A stretch of 64,000 bases of DNA. Source: Mycolicibacter arupensis. GTDB lineage: Bacteria > Actinomycetota > Actinomycetes > Mycobacteriales > Mycobacteriaceae. Below the pieces are notes generated by a model. The model searched no databases, had not been told where the DNA came from, and saw only the letters and a program-made list of their open reading frames with translations. The stretch covers positions 117,497-181,496 of the forward strand of contig NZ_MVHH01000003.1 in the NCBI RefSeq assembly GCF_002086515.1. Reading direction: 5' to 3'. Made by a program: the position numbers and the translations under genes. The first letter of the stretch is position 1; each line of letters begins with the position of its first letter. Shown here in pieces: positions 17,595 to 26,289 of this stretch.

Positions 17595-18269
17595 TCAGTT
17601 AGCTGGTCGGTCACCGGAATCGATCATGGCGTCTTCGTCGGCCTCTCGCGGCGCGCCGCCACCGACCAAGATGCCCGTCTTCGGTGTCGGGCTGAATGGA
17701 TCAACCCAACTTCGCAGACGTGCCAAGGCAGCCGCGAAGGCAATCGCGGCGATGTTGCCGTTCTTGGTGCCCTCGAAGGCGCGTTGTCCCGCCGCTCGGG
17801 CCTCCGCATCCATAGCATCGCCGTCGGTATCGACGTCGGCCATCATCCGGGCGCGCATAGCTGCCTCTCTGGCGGGTTCGTCGTAGTCGCCGTTCATGAA
17901 CCCGGCCTTTGCCAGCACCGCCACCGAACTAGCCGGGCCACTGCCGCTGAGGCGCAGCTTTCGCGGGTCGTCCAGATCCGCGACAGCACGGAGTATCTGA
18001 ACCGTTTCCACAGCAACCTGGTTCGGCTTTTCGCGCGAGACTTGAACGCTTGCGTCGTCCTCGTCGCTCCATGACAGTGCGCCCACGCTGAACCAGAGAC
18101 GGCTGTTGGCATCGCAGCGGAACTCCACCAGCGGCGGCATCACCGTCCACTCCCGAGAGATGGTGAAAACGTCCCGGGGGTGCAGCATCCCCGCGAGATA
18201 CGCCGCGACGAACGTCTGGAACGATCGCCACTGGTCATCCGAGGTGTACTTGGTAATGGAGATCTCCAT
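17595..18269 (-). CDS. Hypothetical protein, possibly YbjN/TY-Chap-like
   Basis: 224 residues from ATG 18269 (GGAG 11 bases upstream). The N-terminal 125 residues read W-x-SFQTFVAAYLAGM, then PPLVEFRCD and VLAKAGF, an order weakly similar to YbjN/TY-chaperone domains. The C-terminus is Ala-rich and acidic. A longer start at 18308 is possible. The cysteine mini-ORF upstream overlaps its 5' end by 130 bases in another frame. It is the first full gene of the minus-strand set that runs to 15481. The family call is tentative. Confidence 0.65.
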   Translation of the reverse strand: MEISITKYTSDDQWRSFQTFVAAYLAGMLHPRDVFTISREWTVMPPLVEFRCDANSRLWFSVGALSWSDEDDASVQVSREKPNQVAVETVQILRAVADLDDPRKLRLSGSGPASSVAVLAKAGFMNGDYDEPAREAAMRARMMADVDTDGDAMDAEARAAGQRAFEGTKNGNIAAIAFAAALARLRSWVDPFSPTPKTGILVGGGAPREADEDAMIDSGDRPAN

Positions 18270-18397
18270 CGTTCCGGGTCTCCGCAGGGGAGACGCTCTT
18301 GCCCGCACCGGTTGGGGCAGGCCGCTTCGTCATCCGAGCCACCTACGAGCGTGGGGTTGGCGTGCCATCCAGTCGGAGCTTGACGACGGCAACTCAT
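18140..18397 (-). CDS. Cysteine-motif mini-ORF, copy 1
   Basis: An 85-codon ORF from ATG 18397. Its first ~40 codons closely match the mini-ORF at 19735 on the other strand: RQAPTGWHANPTLVGGSDDE then AACPNRCGQERLPCG. After that it runs out of register into the 5' end of the next gene. The C-x3-C-x5-C pattern suggests metal binding. The conserved part alone may be the functional unit, or this copy may have lost its stop. Confidence 0.45.
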   Translation of the reverse strand: MSCRRQAPTGWHANPTLVGGSDDEAACPNRCGQERLPCGDPERWRSPLPSTPRMTSGDRSRRSSRRISRGCCTPGTFSPSLGSGR

Positions 18398-18885
18398 GAA
18401 GTCGCTTCGGGATAACCAGATGCACCGACACGGGTGGGGTAATGACCGACTTGGTCGACTCGCGCCGCCTTCGAGGGACCGTTCGGCCTGTCCGGCGACG
18501 AACCGAGTCTGCCTTTGGGCACTGCCGGGCCGCGGTACCGCCGCCGGTACTGACAAACCCGCGCCGCACGCCGACGCAGATCGCTGAGCAGCGGATCCAA
18601 CGCTGCTTCCGATCGAGCAGTGAACCGTCCCATTTGGCATCTGATTGCCACCGGATATCGTAGGCCGACAATCGAATCGAACAGATCTCCGAAGTTGTTC
18701 GACCTGATGGAGGTCTTCGCGTCGACCGCGACTTGTCGGTACCCGCCGATCGCCTGACCGTCACGGTCGATGGCAGGGGATGGGTACGTCGGTACGCCGT
18801 TACCGTCGGCGGCATCTTCCGGGCCGATGCGATTCAAGCTGCGCCGAAGCGCCAAATCGTCCCGATAACCCCGAATGGACCGACC
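18398..18885. other. Gap with no supportable gene, probably decayed
   Basis: 488 bases. Several frames stay open on both strands, but none has a convincing start, ribosome binding site or recognisable protein. It lies between the duplicated cysteine mini-ORF and a broken VWA gene, so it is probably eroded accessory DNA. Confidence 0.5.
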
Positions 18886-19004
18886 ATGTCCAACCAGAAT
18901 CTCATCTGGCTCGCATTCCTGCTCGACCGCTCCGGCTCGACGCAATCGATCAGTCCGATGTCATCGGCGGATTAGAGGCTTTCATCGCCGAGCAACGTCG
19001 ATGA
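18886..19004 (+). pseudogene. Broken VWA-domain protein (N-terminal fragment)
   Basis: ATG 18886 gives MSNQNLIWLAFLLDRSGS, the first strand and MIDAS motif (DRSGS) of a von Willebrand A domain. A stop follows at 18973-18975 in that frame. The family sequence resumes one frame over as SDVIGGLEAFIAEQR and then stops at 19004. Inserting one base near 18950-18952 (QSI-K-SDVIGG) restores continuity. The rest of the ~200-residue domain is absent. So this is a remnant of a VWA protein with both a one-base deletion and a 3' truncation. Confidence 0.7.
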
Positions 19005-19256
19005 ATATCCGCGGTTACCGCACCGCCAAACTTACCGATGCGGACGCGGTGATGTCGGATTCTCTGCCGAACAACGCGCAGAGCTGGCGGACGACGTTCA
19101 AGCGGGACTTGGGGATGCCGGGCGGGAGCGCCAGCCGCCTTTGCCTCGGCATATTCGGCACACGGGCGCGGGTATGGATGTTTAATCGATTGCCTGGAGA
19201 ACGACATTAGGGCGCTGCCCGATGGGATACCCGTAGCGACCGACATCGAAATGTGC
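19005..19256. other. Gap with coding remnants
   Basis: 252 bases after the VWA fragment. One frame contains TAKLTDADAVMS, and another contains FSAEQRAELADDVQAGLGDA, which looks like the same protein after a frame change. No intact gene. Confidence 0.4.
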
Positions 19257-19469
19257 CTACATGGGCCGTTCCCTCTCGGCCAGCGGCTGCGGCGGGTCCT
19301 CGCCGCTGGCTTCCATATCGGCGATCACGTCGCCCACCAGACGCAACATGCCGGCGAACGCTTCAGTGGGGGATGCCTCGAGCCACGACAAGTAGGGGAA
19401 CTCCACACACAATGCGACCCACTCGCCGTCTTCCGGGGACCACTCAACGCGGTAGGTGTAATGCTTCAC
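19257..19469 (-). CDS. Truncated HicB-type antitoxin
   Basis: 70 residues from GTG 19469 (GAAGG just upstream). KHYTYRVEWSPEDGEWVALC followed by an EASPTEAFAGMLRLVGDVIADME helix matches the HicB antitoxin fold. The protein stops after LAERERPM, where mycobacterial relatives normally continue with a ribbon-helix-helix DNA-binding end, so the operator-binding part is missing. No HicA-like toxin is visible next to it. Probably a remnant or an orphan. Confidence 0.65.
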   Translation of the reverse strand: MKHYTYRVEWSPEDGEWVALCVEFPYLSWLEASPTEAFAGMLRLVGDVIADMEASGEDPPQPLAERERPM

Positions 19470-19734
19470 CGAACCTTCGTTCTCGGTCGGCGGCCAGCGT
19501 GTGCGACCTGCCGGGATGTGGCAGACCTGCTGCAGCCGTTGGCGAAGACGCATCAACATCGCTATTTCTCCCGTCTTCTCCTGCCGCACCCTGGGGGAAG
19601 CGCGGCCGGTGGGGCAGCGAGTTGAATGGCTCGGCTGCCTGTTGCGCACACCGTATCCGGGACGGCCGACAGGCTAGCGGGATTTTGCGAGCCCAACGAT
19701 CTGTCAGTGCTCGGCGCTATCCTGATGTTGCGTC
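19470..19734. other. Gap upstream of the HicB-like gene
   Basis: 265 bases. The frame upstream of the HicB start stays open for ~60 codons (LQQVCHIPAGRTRW), but without family support. Nothing else seen. Confidence 0.4.
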
Positions 19735-19875
19735 ATGAGATGCCGTTGCCAAGCTCCGACTGGGCGGCACGCCAACCCCACGCTCGTGGGTGGCTCGGAT
19801 GACGACGCGGCCTGCATCAGCCGGTGCCGGCAAGAGCGCCTCTGCCAGCAGGGGCCCGAAAGCTCGGTGGTGTGA
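19735..19875 (+). CDS. Cysteine-motif mini-ORF, copy 2
   Basis: 46 residues from ATG 19735: MRCRCQAPTGRHANPTLVGG, then SDDDAACISRCRQERLCQQG. It is about 80% identical at DNA level over ~100 bases to the copy starting at 18397 on the other strand. Its TGA overlaps the ATG of the next gene (TGATG), so translation is coupled. The cysteines suggest a small metal-binding peptide or a leader ORF. Too short to be certain, but the duplication with preserved reading frame supports it. Confidence 0.5.
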   Translation: MRCRCQAPTGRHANPTLVGGSDDDAACISRCRQERLCQQGPESSVV

Positions 19876-20177
19876 TGGCTGACTTGGATCTGGCGAAGTT
19901 GCGTTATGCCGCGGCGGAATTCGGATATTGGCCAGCGACTAGCGACGATAAGCACCTAGCGAAGCTGCGCGACGACAACGATCGCTTCGACGGCGTGAAC
20001 TGGATTGGGCGTCACCGTTTTCGCGGACACAACCCGCACCCCGCGCCGACCCGTGATAGTCCGGAGCGATGGGATTGCGATTGCGGCGAAGTGTGGCCCG
20101 GCCACACCAGCGGACAGACCAGTAGGAGATACGCCCACCTCAGGGCCCAGAGGGATAGGAGAACATCGGATGACTGA
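19875..20177 (+). CDS. Small hypothetical protein
   Basis: 100 residues from an ATG overlapping the mini-ORF stop. MADLDLAKLRYAAAEFGYWP is helical; the C-terminal half has WDCDCGEVWPGH, a possible metal site. It overlaps the phosphoesterase start by 8 bases. No family recognised; the tight packing suggests it works with the phosphoesterase. Confidence 0.6.
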   Translation: MADLDLAKLRYAAAEFGYWPATSDDKHLAKLRDDNDRFDGVNWIGRHRFRGHNPHPAPTRDSPERWDCDCGEVWPGHTSGQTSRRYAHLRAQRDRRTSDD

Positions 20178-21150
20178 CTCCGCGGTGGCAGGGTACGACA
20201 TCATCGGCGACGTCCACGGCTGCGCCGACGAGCTGGAGGCATTGCTGGCCAAGCTCGGCTACGAGATCACATACGGCACAGGGGAGTACCGCCACCCGAG
20301 CCGGCAAGCGGTGTTCGTTGGCGACCTCATCGACCGCGGCCCAGGCCAATTGCGAGTGCTACAGGTGGTCAAGGCCATGGTCGATGCGGGCAGCGCCCAG
20401 ATCGTGATGGGCAACCACGAGTTCAACGCGCTGGGCTACCATCACGAGCATCCGGACGGCAGCGGGAAGTACCTGCGAACCCGTAACGCGAAGCACACCA
20501 AGCAGCACCAGGCATTCCTGGACCAGCTCACCGACCACCAACAGCGCCGCTACCTCGACTGGTTCGCAACCCTGCCGCTGTGGCTGGACCTAGACGGACT
20601 GCGCGTCGTCCACGCCTGCTGGCATAAAGAATCGATGGATATGGTGCAGCGGCACTGCGGGTCCAGCGCCCCTTTTGCAGATACGGCGCATCTCGTGGCG
20701 GCGCACGACAAGGCGCACGAGCTCTACGGCGCGATCGAAAACCTGCTCAAGGGCTCGGAGATCAGCCTCGTCAAGCACGGCCTGCGCCCGTACCAGGACA
20801 AGGACGGCCACACTCGGGAGGAAGCCCGCACCCGCTGGTGGAACAGCGACGCGCGCACCCTGAGTGACATCGTTGTGATGAGCAGCGGCTACACCACCGC
20901 GGATGGCGAGCCCTACCCGCCACTGCCGGAGACGGTACTGCCGCCCGGGGGCCGACCGTTCGTCTACACCGGCGAGGTCCCTGTGTTCTACGGTCACTAC
21001 TGGCGGCAGGAGTCACCGACCCCTGGGGAGGACTTCACCGGCCGCACCGCGTGCGTCGACTTCAGCGCCGTCAACGGCGGGCCGCTGACCGCCTACCGGT
21101 GGTCGGGGGAGGATACGATCGACCCCGACAACTATGAGCAACTGCGCTGA
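20170..21150 (+). CDS. PPP-family metallophosphoesterase
   Basis: 326 residues from ATG 20170. The three PPP motifs are intact: GDVHG at 13-17, GDLIDRGP at 51-58, GNHE at 81-84, followed by metal-site histidines (VVHACWH) and a later GHYW. These bind two metals and hydrolyse phosphoesters; close families include ApaH/PrpE (diadenosine tetraphosphate) and polynucleotide phosphatases. The substrate is not evident. Part of an overlapping three-gene set starting at 19735. Confidence 0.85.
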   Translation: MTDSAVAGYDIIGDVHGCADELEALLAKLGYEITYGTGEYRHPSRQAVFVGDLIDRGPGQLRVLQVVKAMVDAGSAQIVMGNHEFNALGYHHEHPDGSGKYLRTRNAKHTKQHQAFLDQLTDHQQRRYLDWFATLPLWLDLDGLRVVHACWHKESMDMVQRHCGSSAPFADTAHLVAAHDKAHELYGAIENLLKGSEISLVKHGLRPYQDKDGHTREEARTRWWNSDARTLSDIVVMSSGYTTADGEPYPPLPETVLPPGGRPFVYTGEVPVFYGHYWRQESPTPGEDFTGRTACVDFSAVNGGPLTAYRWSGEDTIDPDNYEQLR

Positions 21151-21314
21151 CCGGTGAGAGCGTCGGCGATATCCATTTCGGAATTGTCTATGTCCTTCCG
21201 GCGCGGCGGCAGTGCGTTGTCCTGGGTTGATGGTCGGCGCCGGGATCGGTCGAACCGGCTACGTCTAGGTATTCGCCGCGCCCACCCCCTCCCCGCCCCT
21301 GCGACCATGGACCG

Positions 21315-22979
21315 ATGACCGCAACACTCGTCGCCAAGAACGTCGCCGGCGGCTTCGCGCACCGCACGCTGTTCGAGGGCGTTGACCTGACCGTGGCTCC
21401 GGGCGACGTCATCGGCGTCGTGGGGGCCAACGGCGCAGGCAAGAGCACGCTGTTGCGGATCCTGGCCGGCGATCTGGAGCCGCTGCACGGCGCGGTCACC
21501 ATCGCCCCGGCCGACGCCTTTGTCGGGTGGCTGCCGCAGGAGCACGAGCGGGTGGCAGGGGAGACCGTGGGCGCCTATATCGCTCGCCGGACCGGCTGCG
21601 CGCAGGCCTCGCAGGCGATGGACGCCGCGGCCGCGGCCCTGGCGGATCCGGATCTGGCTCCCGCGCATACCGATCCGGCCGAGGCCTACTCGATCGCGCT
21701 GGACCATTGGTTGGTCACCGGCGCGGCCGACCTCGATGACCGGTTGCCTGCGGTGCTGGCCGACCTCGGGCTGGACGCCGAGACCGTACAGCCCGAGACG
21801 ACCCTGATGACCGGGCTCTCGGGTGGGCAGGCCGCCCGGGTGGGCTTGGCCGCGCTGATGCTGTCGCGGTTCGACATCGTCCTGCTCGATGAGCCGACCA
21901 ACGACCTGGACCTGGACGGGCTGGCCCGGCTGGAGCAGTTCGTGCGGGATCTGCGCGGCGGAGTGGTGCTGGTCAGCCACGATCGGGAGTTCCTGGCCCG
22001 CAGCGTCACTCGTGTCCTGGAATTGGATCTGGCGCAGAACACCACGACCGTCTTCGGCGGCGGGTACGACAGCTATCTCGAGGAACGCGAGATCAACCGC
22101 CGGCACCGGCGTGAACAGTACGAGGAATTCGCCGAGAAGAAGGCCGACCTGGTGTCACGCGCCCGCACGCAGCGGGAATGGTCCAGCCAGGGCGTCCGCA
22201 ACGCCATCCGTAAGTCCCCCGACAACGACAAGATCCGCCGGCGCGCCGCCACCGAGTCCAGCGAGAAACAGGCGCAGAAGGTGCGTCAGATGGAGAGCCG
22301 GATCGCTCGCCTGGAGGAGGTCGCCGAACCTCGCAAGGAATGGACGCTGCAGTTCACCATCGGGGCTGCGCCACGGTCGAGCTCGGTGGTCGCGACCCTC
22401 GACGCTGCCGTGGTGCGGCACGGCGAGTTCGTCCTCGGACCGGTGTCGCTGCAGGTGGATGCCGGCGAACGGATCGGCATCGTGGGCCCCAACGGGGCGG
22501 GAAAATCGACCTTGCTGCGCCTGCTGCTCGGCCGCCAGCAGCCCGACGCGGGCCGGGCCAGTCTGGGCGCCAACGTCGCCATCGGCGAAATCGACCAGGC
22601 GCGCGCCGGCTTCACTGGCACCGACCGTCTTGTTGACCGCTTCGAGCAGTGGGTGCCGGACTGGTCGACCGCGGACGTGCGGACCCTGCTGGCGAAGTTC
22701 GGGCTGACCGCCGACCACGTGGAGCGCGCGGTGGACGACCTGTCGCCCGGGGAGCGCACCCGCGCCGGTCTGGCGTTGCTGCAGGCCTGCGGCACGAACG
22801 TGCTGGTCCTCGACGAACCGACCAACCATCTCGATCTTCCCGCGATCGAACAGCTGGAACAGGCACTGGAAACCTACGACGGTGCGCTGTTGCTGGTGAC
22901 GCATGACCGCCGGATGTTGCAGAACGTCCGGCTGGACCGCTCCTGGCGGGTCGAGAACGGGCGCGTCACGGAGTTATAG
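21315..22979 (+). CDS. ABC-F family ATPase
   Basis: 554 residues with two ABC cassettes and no membrane segments. First: GANGAGKST, LSGGQAARV, LLDEPTNDLD. Second: GPNGAGKST, LSPGERTRAG, LDEPTNHLDL. A basic helical linker (EINRRHRREQYEEF to ~350) joins them, as in ABC-F ribosome-acting proteins. ABC-F proteins bind the ribosomal E site and rescue or tune translation; some give macrolide or other antibiotic resistance. Substrate not predictable. Monocistronic, with its own upstream gap. Confidence 0.9.
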   Translation: MTATLVAKNVAGGFAHRTLFEGVDLTVAPGDVIGVVGANGAGKSTLLRILAGDLEPLHGAVTIAPADAFVGWLPQEHERVAGETVGAYIARRTGCAQASQAMDAAAAALADPDLAPAHTDPAEAYSIALDHWLVTGAADLDDRLPAVLADLGLDAETVQPETTLMTGLSGGQAARVGLAALMLSRFDIVLLDEPTNDLDLDGLARLEQFVRDLRGGVVLVSHDREFLARSVTRVLELDLAQNTTTVFGGGYDSYLEEREINRRHRREQYEEFAEKKADLVSRARTQREWSSQGVRNAIRKSPDNDKIRRRAATESSEKQAQKVRQMESRIARLEEVAEPRKEWTLQFTIGAAPRSSSVVATLDAAVVRHGEFVLGPVSLQVDAGERIGIVGPNGAGKSTLLRLLLGRQQPDAGRASLGANVAIGEIDQARAGFTGTDRLVDRFEQWVPDWSTADVRTLLAKFGLTADHVERAVDDLSPGERTRAGLALLQACGTNVLVLDEPTNHLDLPAIEQLEQALETYDGALLLVTHDRRMLQNVRLDRSWRVENGRVTEL

Positions 22980-23226
22980 GAAGGGGTTGGTCCGCGGCAC
23001 CGGATGCTGTGTCACACGAACTCAGGGGGCTCCGTTACCGGGACAGTCCAGATGGACCCGGTGATGCTGGAGAATGGAGGCCGCAGTGAACCGGGCGGTC
23101 GACGGACGCCCGGGGACGGGGAATACCGGCTTTTCAGGGTATTGACTCCCGATATCACGCAGCATCTAGTACCGGTTTCCCGCGGCTCTCGATACCGATA
23201 TTCCGCGGGGGCGTGACAGAAATCTA
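22980..23226. other. Intergenic gap
   Basis: 247 bases after the ABC-F gene. No convincing gene or terminator found; GC-rich with scattered short palindromes around CCGCGG. Confidence 0.4.
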
Positions 23227-23331
23227 GTGGCCGGTGAGAATGGACTCCGCAAGGCACTCGGCAAGCGGGCCGGCAACCGCGCCGCAGTCAAGGAGCTGAA
23301 CGCCCCGCTGGCCGAGAAACTCGGGGAGTAG
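23227..23331 (+). CDS. Possible very small ORF
   Basis: 34 codons from GTG: VAGENGLRKALGKRAGNRAA and VKELNAPLAEKLGE, a Lys/Arg/Ala-rich helix. No clear ribosome binding site. It could be a basic small protein or the remnant of a larger gene. Weak. Confidence 0.2.
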   Translation: MAGENGLRKALGKRAGNRAAVKELNAPLAEKLGE

Positions 23332-23338
23332 CAGGCTC

Positions 23339-25882
23339 CTAGACCAACCCCAGCGCCGCCCGTAACCGATCAGCGTCCATCCCACGCCCGGCCGCTGCCC
23401 CGGACGGGAAGCTGTTGAGCAGCCTGATCAGGTCACCGCGGCGGGTCGGATCGTCGGCGGCCTGGCGCGGGGTGATCCCGCCCAGCGCCGGGATCGACTC
23501 GTCGAGCCAGCGTTCCTCGTATTCGTGGAGCACCTGTTCCATGAACGCGAGCAGCTCCGGGTCTTCGGGCTCACGTGCAACGGGGTGGTCGCCGGTCACC
23601 GCCGCAGCCTGCTTGAGGTCGCCGATCGGGGTGCGGGTCTCGTCGAGAATCTCCAGCGCTGGATCGATCCCGCGCAGCACCACCAGCACCCGGTCCATCC
23701 GCGCGTCACTGTTGGTGTCCACGGCCACCGTGTCGCCGTCGAGCGCCAGGGTGGCCCGAACCCGCTGCATGCCGTCGGTGGTGACGAACTCGATCCACTG
23801 AGGCGGATCGGTCTCGGTGCGCTCGTAGCACTCATCGAGCTCGGCGGCCAGCGCCACCGGGTCACCGACCCGAATCTGGGCTTCGCAGATCACCATCGGG
23901 TCGCCTTCGGTGTTGACCAGCGCGGGTGGGGCGAACCGGCGAGTCAGGAACGCCACCAGCTCCATCGGATCGGGCTCGGTATCAAGCAGCTCGATGAGCG
24001 GGCCGCGTTCGTGCAGCGCGACCGGTTCGACTCCGCCGAAGAACTCCATGCCCTCGCCCGTCGGCACCACCCGCGCGCAGATCAGCTGGCCGGGCTGCAG
24101 AATTCGGCTGGCGGTGCGCTCGGTGACCTCGTGCACCTCGCCGGTGCGTACGTCCCGCAACGTGAGCCCGCGGCCGGGCCGGACCTGCTCGACGTCGAAC
24201 ACTGACCGCTCCACTCCCAACCACTGTTGGGCCAGCACCCGCTCGTCGTCGGGCAGCAACCCGCCGCGCAACGCGAGGAATTCCTCGAACGCCCCGCCCT
24301 CGAACAGCACCGCATCGATCGCGAGCGGATCGGCCAGGGCTTCGGCCAACCGATCGTCCGGCTGATCCTCGCTGTAGCGGGTCCGCTCGTAGCCGACCGC
24401 GGCCACCAGGTCGCGCCACTCGCCCTGCAAGACGTGCTGCTGAGCCTTGGCGTACAGCCAAGCCACCCGGTCGGCCAGCGCGAGCTGCTCGTTGCCCAGG
24501 TGGCATTTCTTGTACTTGCGGCCCGATCCGCACCAGCACGGCTCGTTGCGGCCGACGTCGGTGCGCGGTTGCGCGCGGTGCCGTTCCAGCAGGTGCACCA
24601 GCGGGTGATCGGCGTCAGCACCGGCGCGACGCAACAGCCCCAGGCCGGTTTCGGCGTCACCGCGGTCGGAGGCGATTCGGGCCAGGTCGAACAACGGCAG
24701 TGGCCAGTCCGGGTTCATCGATTCGGCGGCCAGCAGCTCGCGTTCGCACCCGTCGATGTCGCCGAGCCGCTCGTACGCCACCGCGTGCAGCCAGCGGGTC
24801 GCCACCCGCGCCGCCCGCGGTACCTTCGGCTCCATCGTCTCAGCGAACAAGCCCAGCGCGGCGGCCCCGTGCCGGCCGTCGCGGGTGGTCTCCTCCATCA
24901 GGATCTCGGCCAGCAGCGGATCCGCCAGTGCCGAACCCAGTTCGCCGAGGATATCGGCGAACGGTCCGCCGACGGGCTCGTCGTCGGCCAAGCCGTCAAG
25001 CGCAACGCCTTCGTCGGCGGCCATGTCCAGCATCCGCGCCATCTGACCATGCACCTCGATCAGCGTGGTCAACACGAACGCATCATCGGGGTCCAGGCGG
25101 TAGCGTGCGGCCAGCCGGGCACAAGTGTTCTCGAACTCCCAACGGGCGAAGTCGAACCCGGCGGGTGCCAGCTGCTCCTCATGGCGGGTCAGTCCATGCT
25201 CGTCGACGATCTCGCTCAGCGGGGCCGGCGCGGTGATGAAGGCCGACGGGTGATCGGCGCACAGCGCCCAAACTACGGCGGCGAAGTATGCGGGCGCGTC
25301 GGCGTCCAGCAGGGCGGCCAGCTGGGCGCCCAGCGTCGGGTCCGCCGTCGCGGTGACCGGCTCCAGTGCAATCCCGTCGTCGGTCAACCGCAGTCCGACC
25401 AGGTCGCCCGCGGCCACCCCCAACCCCGCCAGGGTGCCCGGTTCCAGCAGCAGCGCACCGGACGCGTCGACCGACTCGCCTGCGATGCCGCGCTGCGCCA
25501 GCAGCGCTTCGTCGTAATCCGGCAGCACGATCGTCGCCGGTGCGCCATCGGCGAAGTTCCGAAGGCCGTCGTAATTGCACAGTTCGGTGATCGGATCCAG
25601 GTCCGGGGTGACGTTGAGCAGATCGTGGGTGATCTCTGCGGTGGTCAGTCGGTGGGTGAAGACCCGCCCGGCCAACAGTGAGGGCAACCACACCCAGCGT
25701 CCATCGGGCAATTCCGCGGCCGGGCAACTGTATTCGTCGAGCAGTTCGTCGGCGACGGCGTCCGGATCGGTGATCCCGGCTTCGCTTAGCCGCTCGACGA
25801 TGTCCTCGTCGGAGAGCGGGCCGTGCTCGGTCAGGATCGCTGCGAGCGTTGGTAACGCGTCGGAGGTGTCGGTCACGGGCAT
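23339..25882 (-). CDS. Large SEC-C motif protein
   Basis: 847 residues, acidic. The first ~100 residues look like a winged-helix (ILTEHGPLSDEDIVERLSEAG). A SEC-C zinc motif, GRNEPCWCGSGRKYKKCHLG, sits near the middle (~residue 446); the C-terminal half is of unknown type. SEC-C motifs otherwise occur at the SecA tail and in many uncharacterised proteins, where they bind zinc and partner proteins or ribosomes. No catalytic motif seen. It stands alone on the minus strand. Function unknown. Confidence 0.82.
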   Translation of the reverse strand: MPVTDTSDALPTLAAILTEHGPLSDEDIVERLSEAGITDPDAVADELLDEYSCPAAELPDGRWVWLPSLLAGRVFTHRLTTAEITHDLLNVTPDLDPITELCNYDGLRNFADGAPATIVLPDYDEALLAQRGIAGESVDASGALLLEPGTLAGLGVAAGDLVGLRLTDDGIALEPVTATADPTLGAQLAALLDADAPAYFAAVVWALCADHPSAFITAPAPLSEIVDEHGLTRHEEQLAPAGFDFARWEFENTCARLAARYRLDPDDAFVLTTLIEVHGQMARMLDMAADEGVALDGLADDEPVGGPFADILGELGSALADPLLAEILMEETTRDGRHGAAALGLFAETMEPKVPRAARVATRWLHAVAYERLGDIDGCERELLAAESMNPDWPLPLFDLARIASDRGDAETGLGLLRRAGADADHPLVHLLERHRAQPRTDVGRNEPCWCGSGRKYKKCHLGNEQLALADRVAWLYAKAQQHVLQGEWRDLVAAVGYERTRYSEDQPDDRLAEALADPLAIDAVLFEGGAFEEFLALRGGLLPDDERVLAQQWLGVERSVFDVEQVRPGRGLTLRDVRTGEVHEVTERTASRILQPGQLICARVVPTGEGMEFFGGVEPVALHERGPLIELLDTEPDPMELVAFLTRRFAPPALVNTEGDPMVICEAQIRVGDPVALAAELDECYERTETDPPQWIEFVTTDGMQRVRATLALDGDTVAVDTNSDARMDRVLVVLRGIDPALEILDETRTPIGDLKQAAAVTGDHPVAREPEDPELLAFMEQVLHEYEERWLDESIPALGGITPRQAADDPTRRGDLIRLLNSFPSGAAAGRGMDADRLRAALGLV

Positions 25883-25920
25883 GATTTTAGGTTCGGCGGA
25901 CGTCGCTTGCGGCGGTGCTG

Positions 25921-26289
25921 TCAGACGGAGCTGTTGTCGCCCTGCGCGTCGACGACGGTCTCAATCAACTCCACGATGCGCTGCTGCCCGGCCGCGGTCA
26001 TGTCGAACTTGGCGCGCATCTCGGCGAAGCCGTTGTCGACCCGCGCGAACTGCTCGTCGACCCGCCTAAAACCGTCGACCATGTCCGCCCGCAACGCGTT
26101 GAAGCTTCCGATGGTGGCCTGCTGGAAGTCGCGGATTTCGCCGCGGATTGCACCGACGTCGCGGTCCGCCCCGCCGGCGAGCACCCGGGCTGCGGCGGCG
26201 TCGTGTTCGCTGGCGCGTACCCGGCTGCGCAAGTCTCCCACCTGCACCTCCAGTGCGGTGACCCGTGACTCAAGGTTCTCGTGCGGCAT
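25921..26289 (-). CDS. Coiled-coil protein
   Basis: 122 residues from ATG 26289; a much longer ORF upstream is low-complexity and rejected. Almost entirely helix: LESRVTALEVQVGDLRSRVR then FRRVDEQFARVDNGFAEMR, heptads typical of a long coiled coil. No membrane segment or signal. 38 bases downstream of the SEC-C gene start on the same strand. Probably structural or an adaptor; no family function known to me. Confidence 0.7.
   Translation of the reverse strand: MPHENLESRVTALEVQVGDLRSRVRASEHDAAAARVLAGGADRDVGAIRGEIRDFQQATIGSFNALRADMVDGFRRVDEQFARVDNGFAEMRAKFDMTAAGQQRIVELIETVVDAQGDNSSV

Noticed and set aside
24227..25681. Large plus-strand ORF opposite the SEC-C gene
   Set aside because: Gln/Arg-rich antisense shadow with no start signal or motifs.
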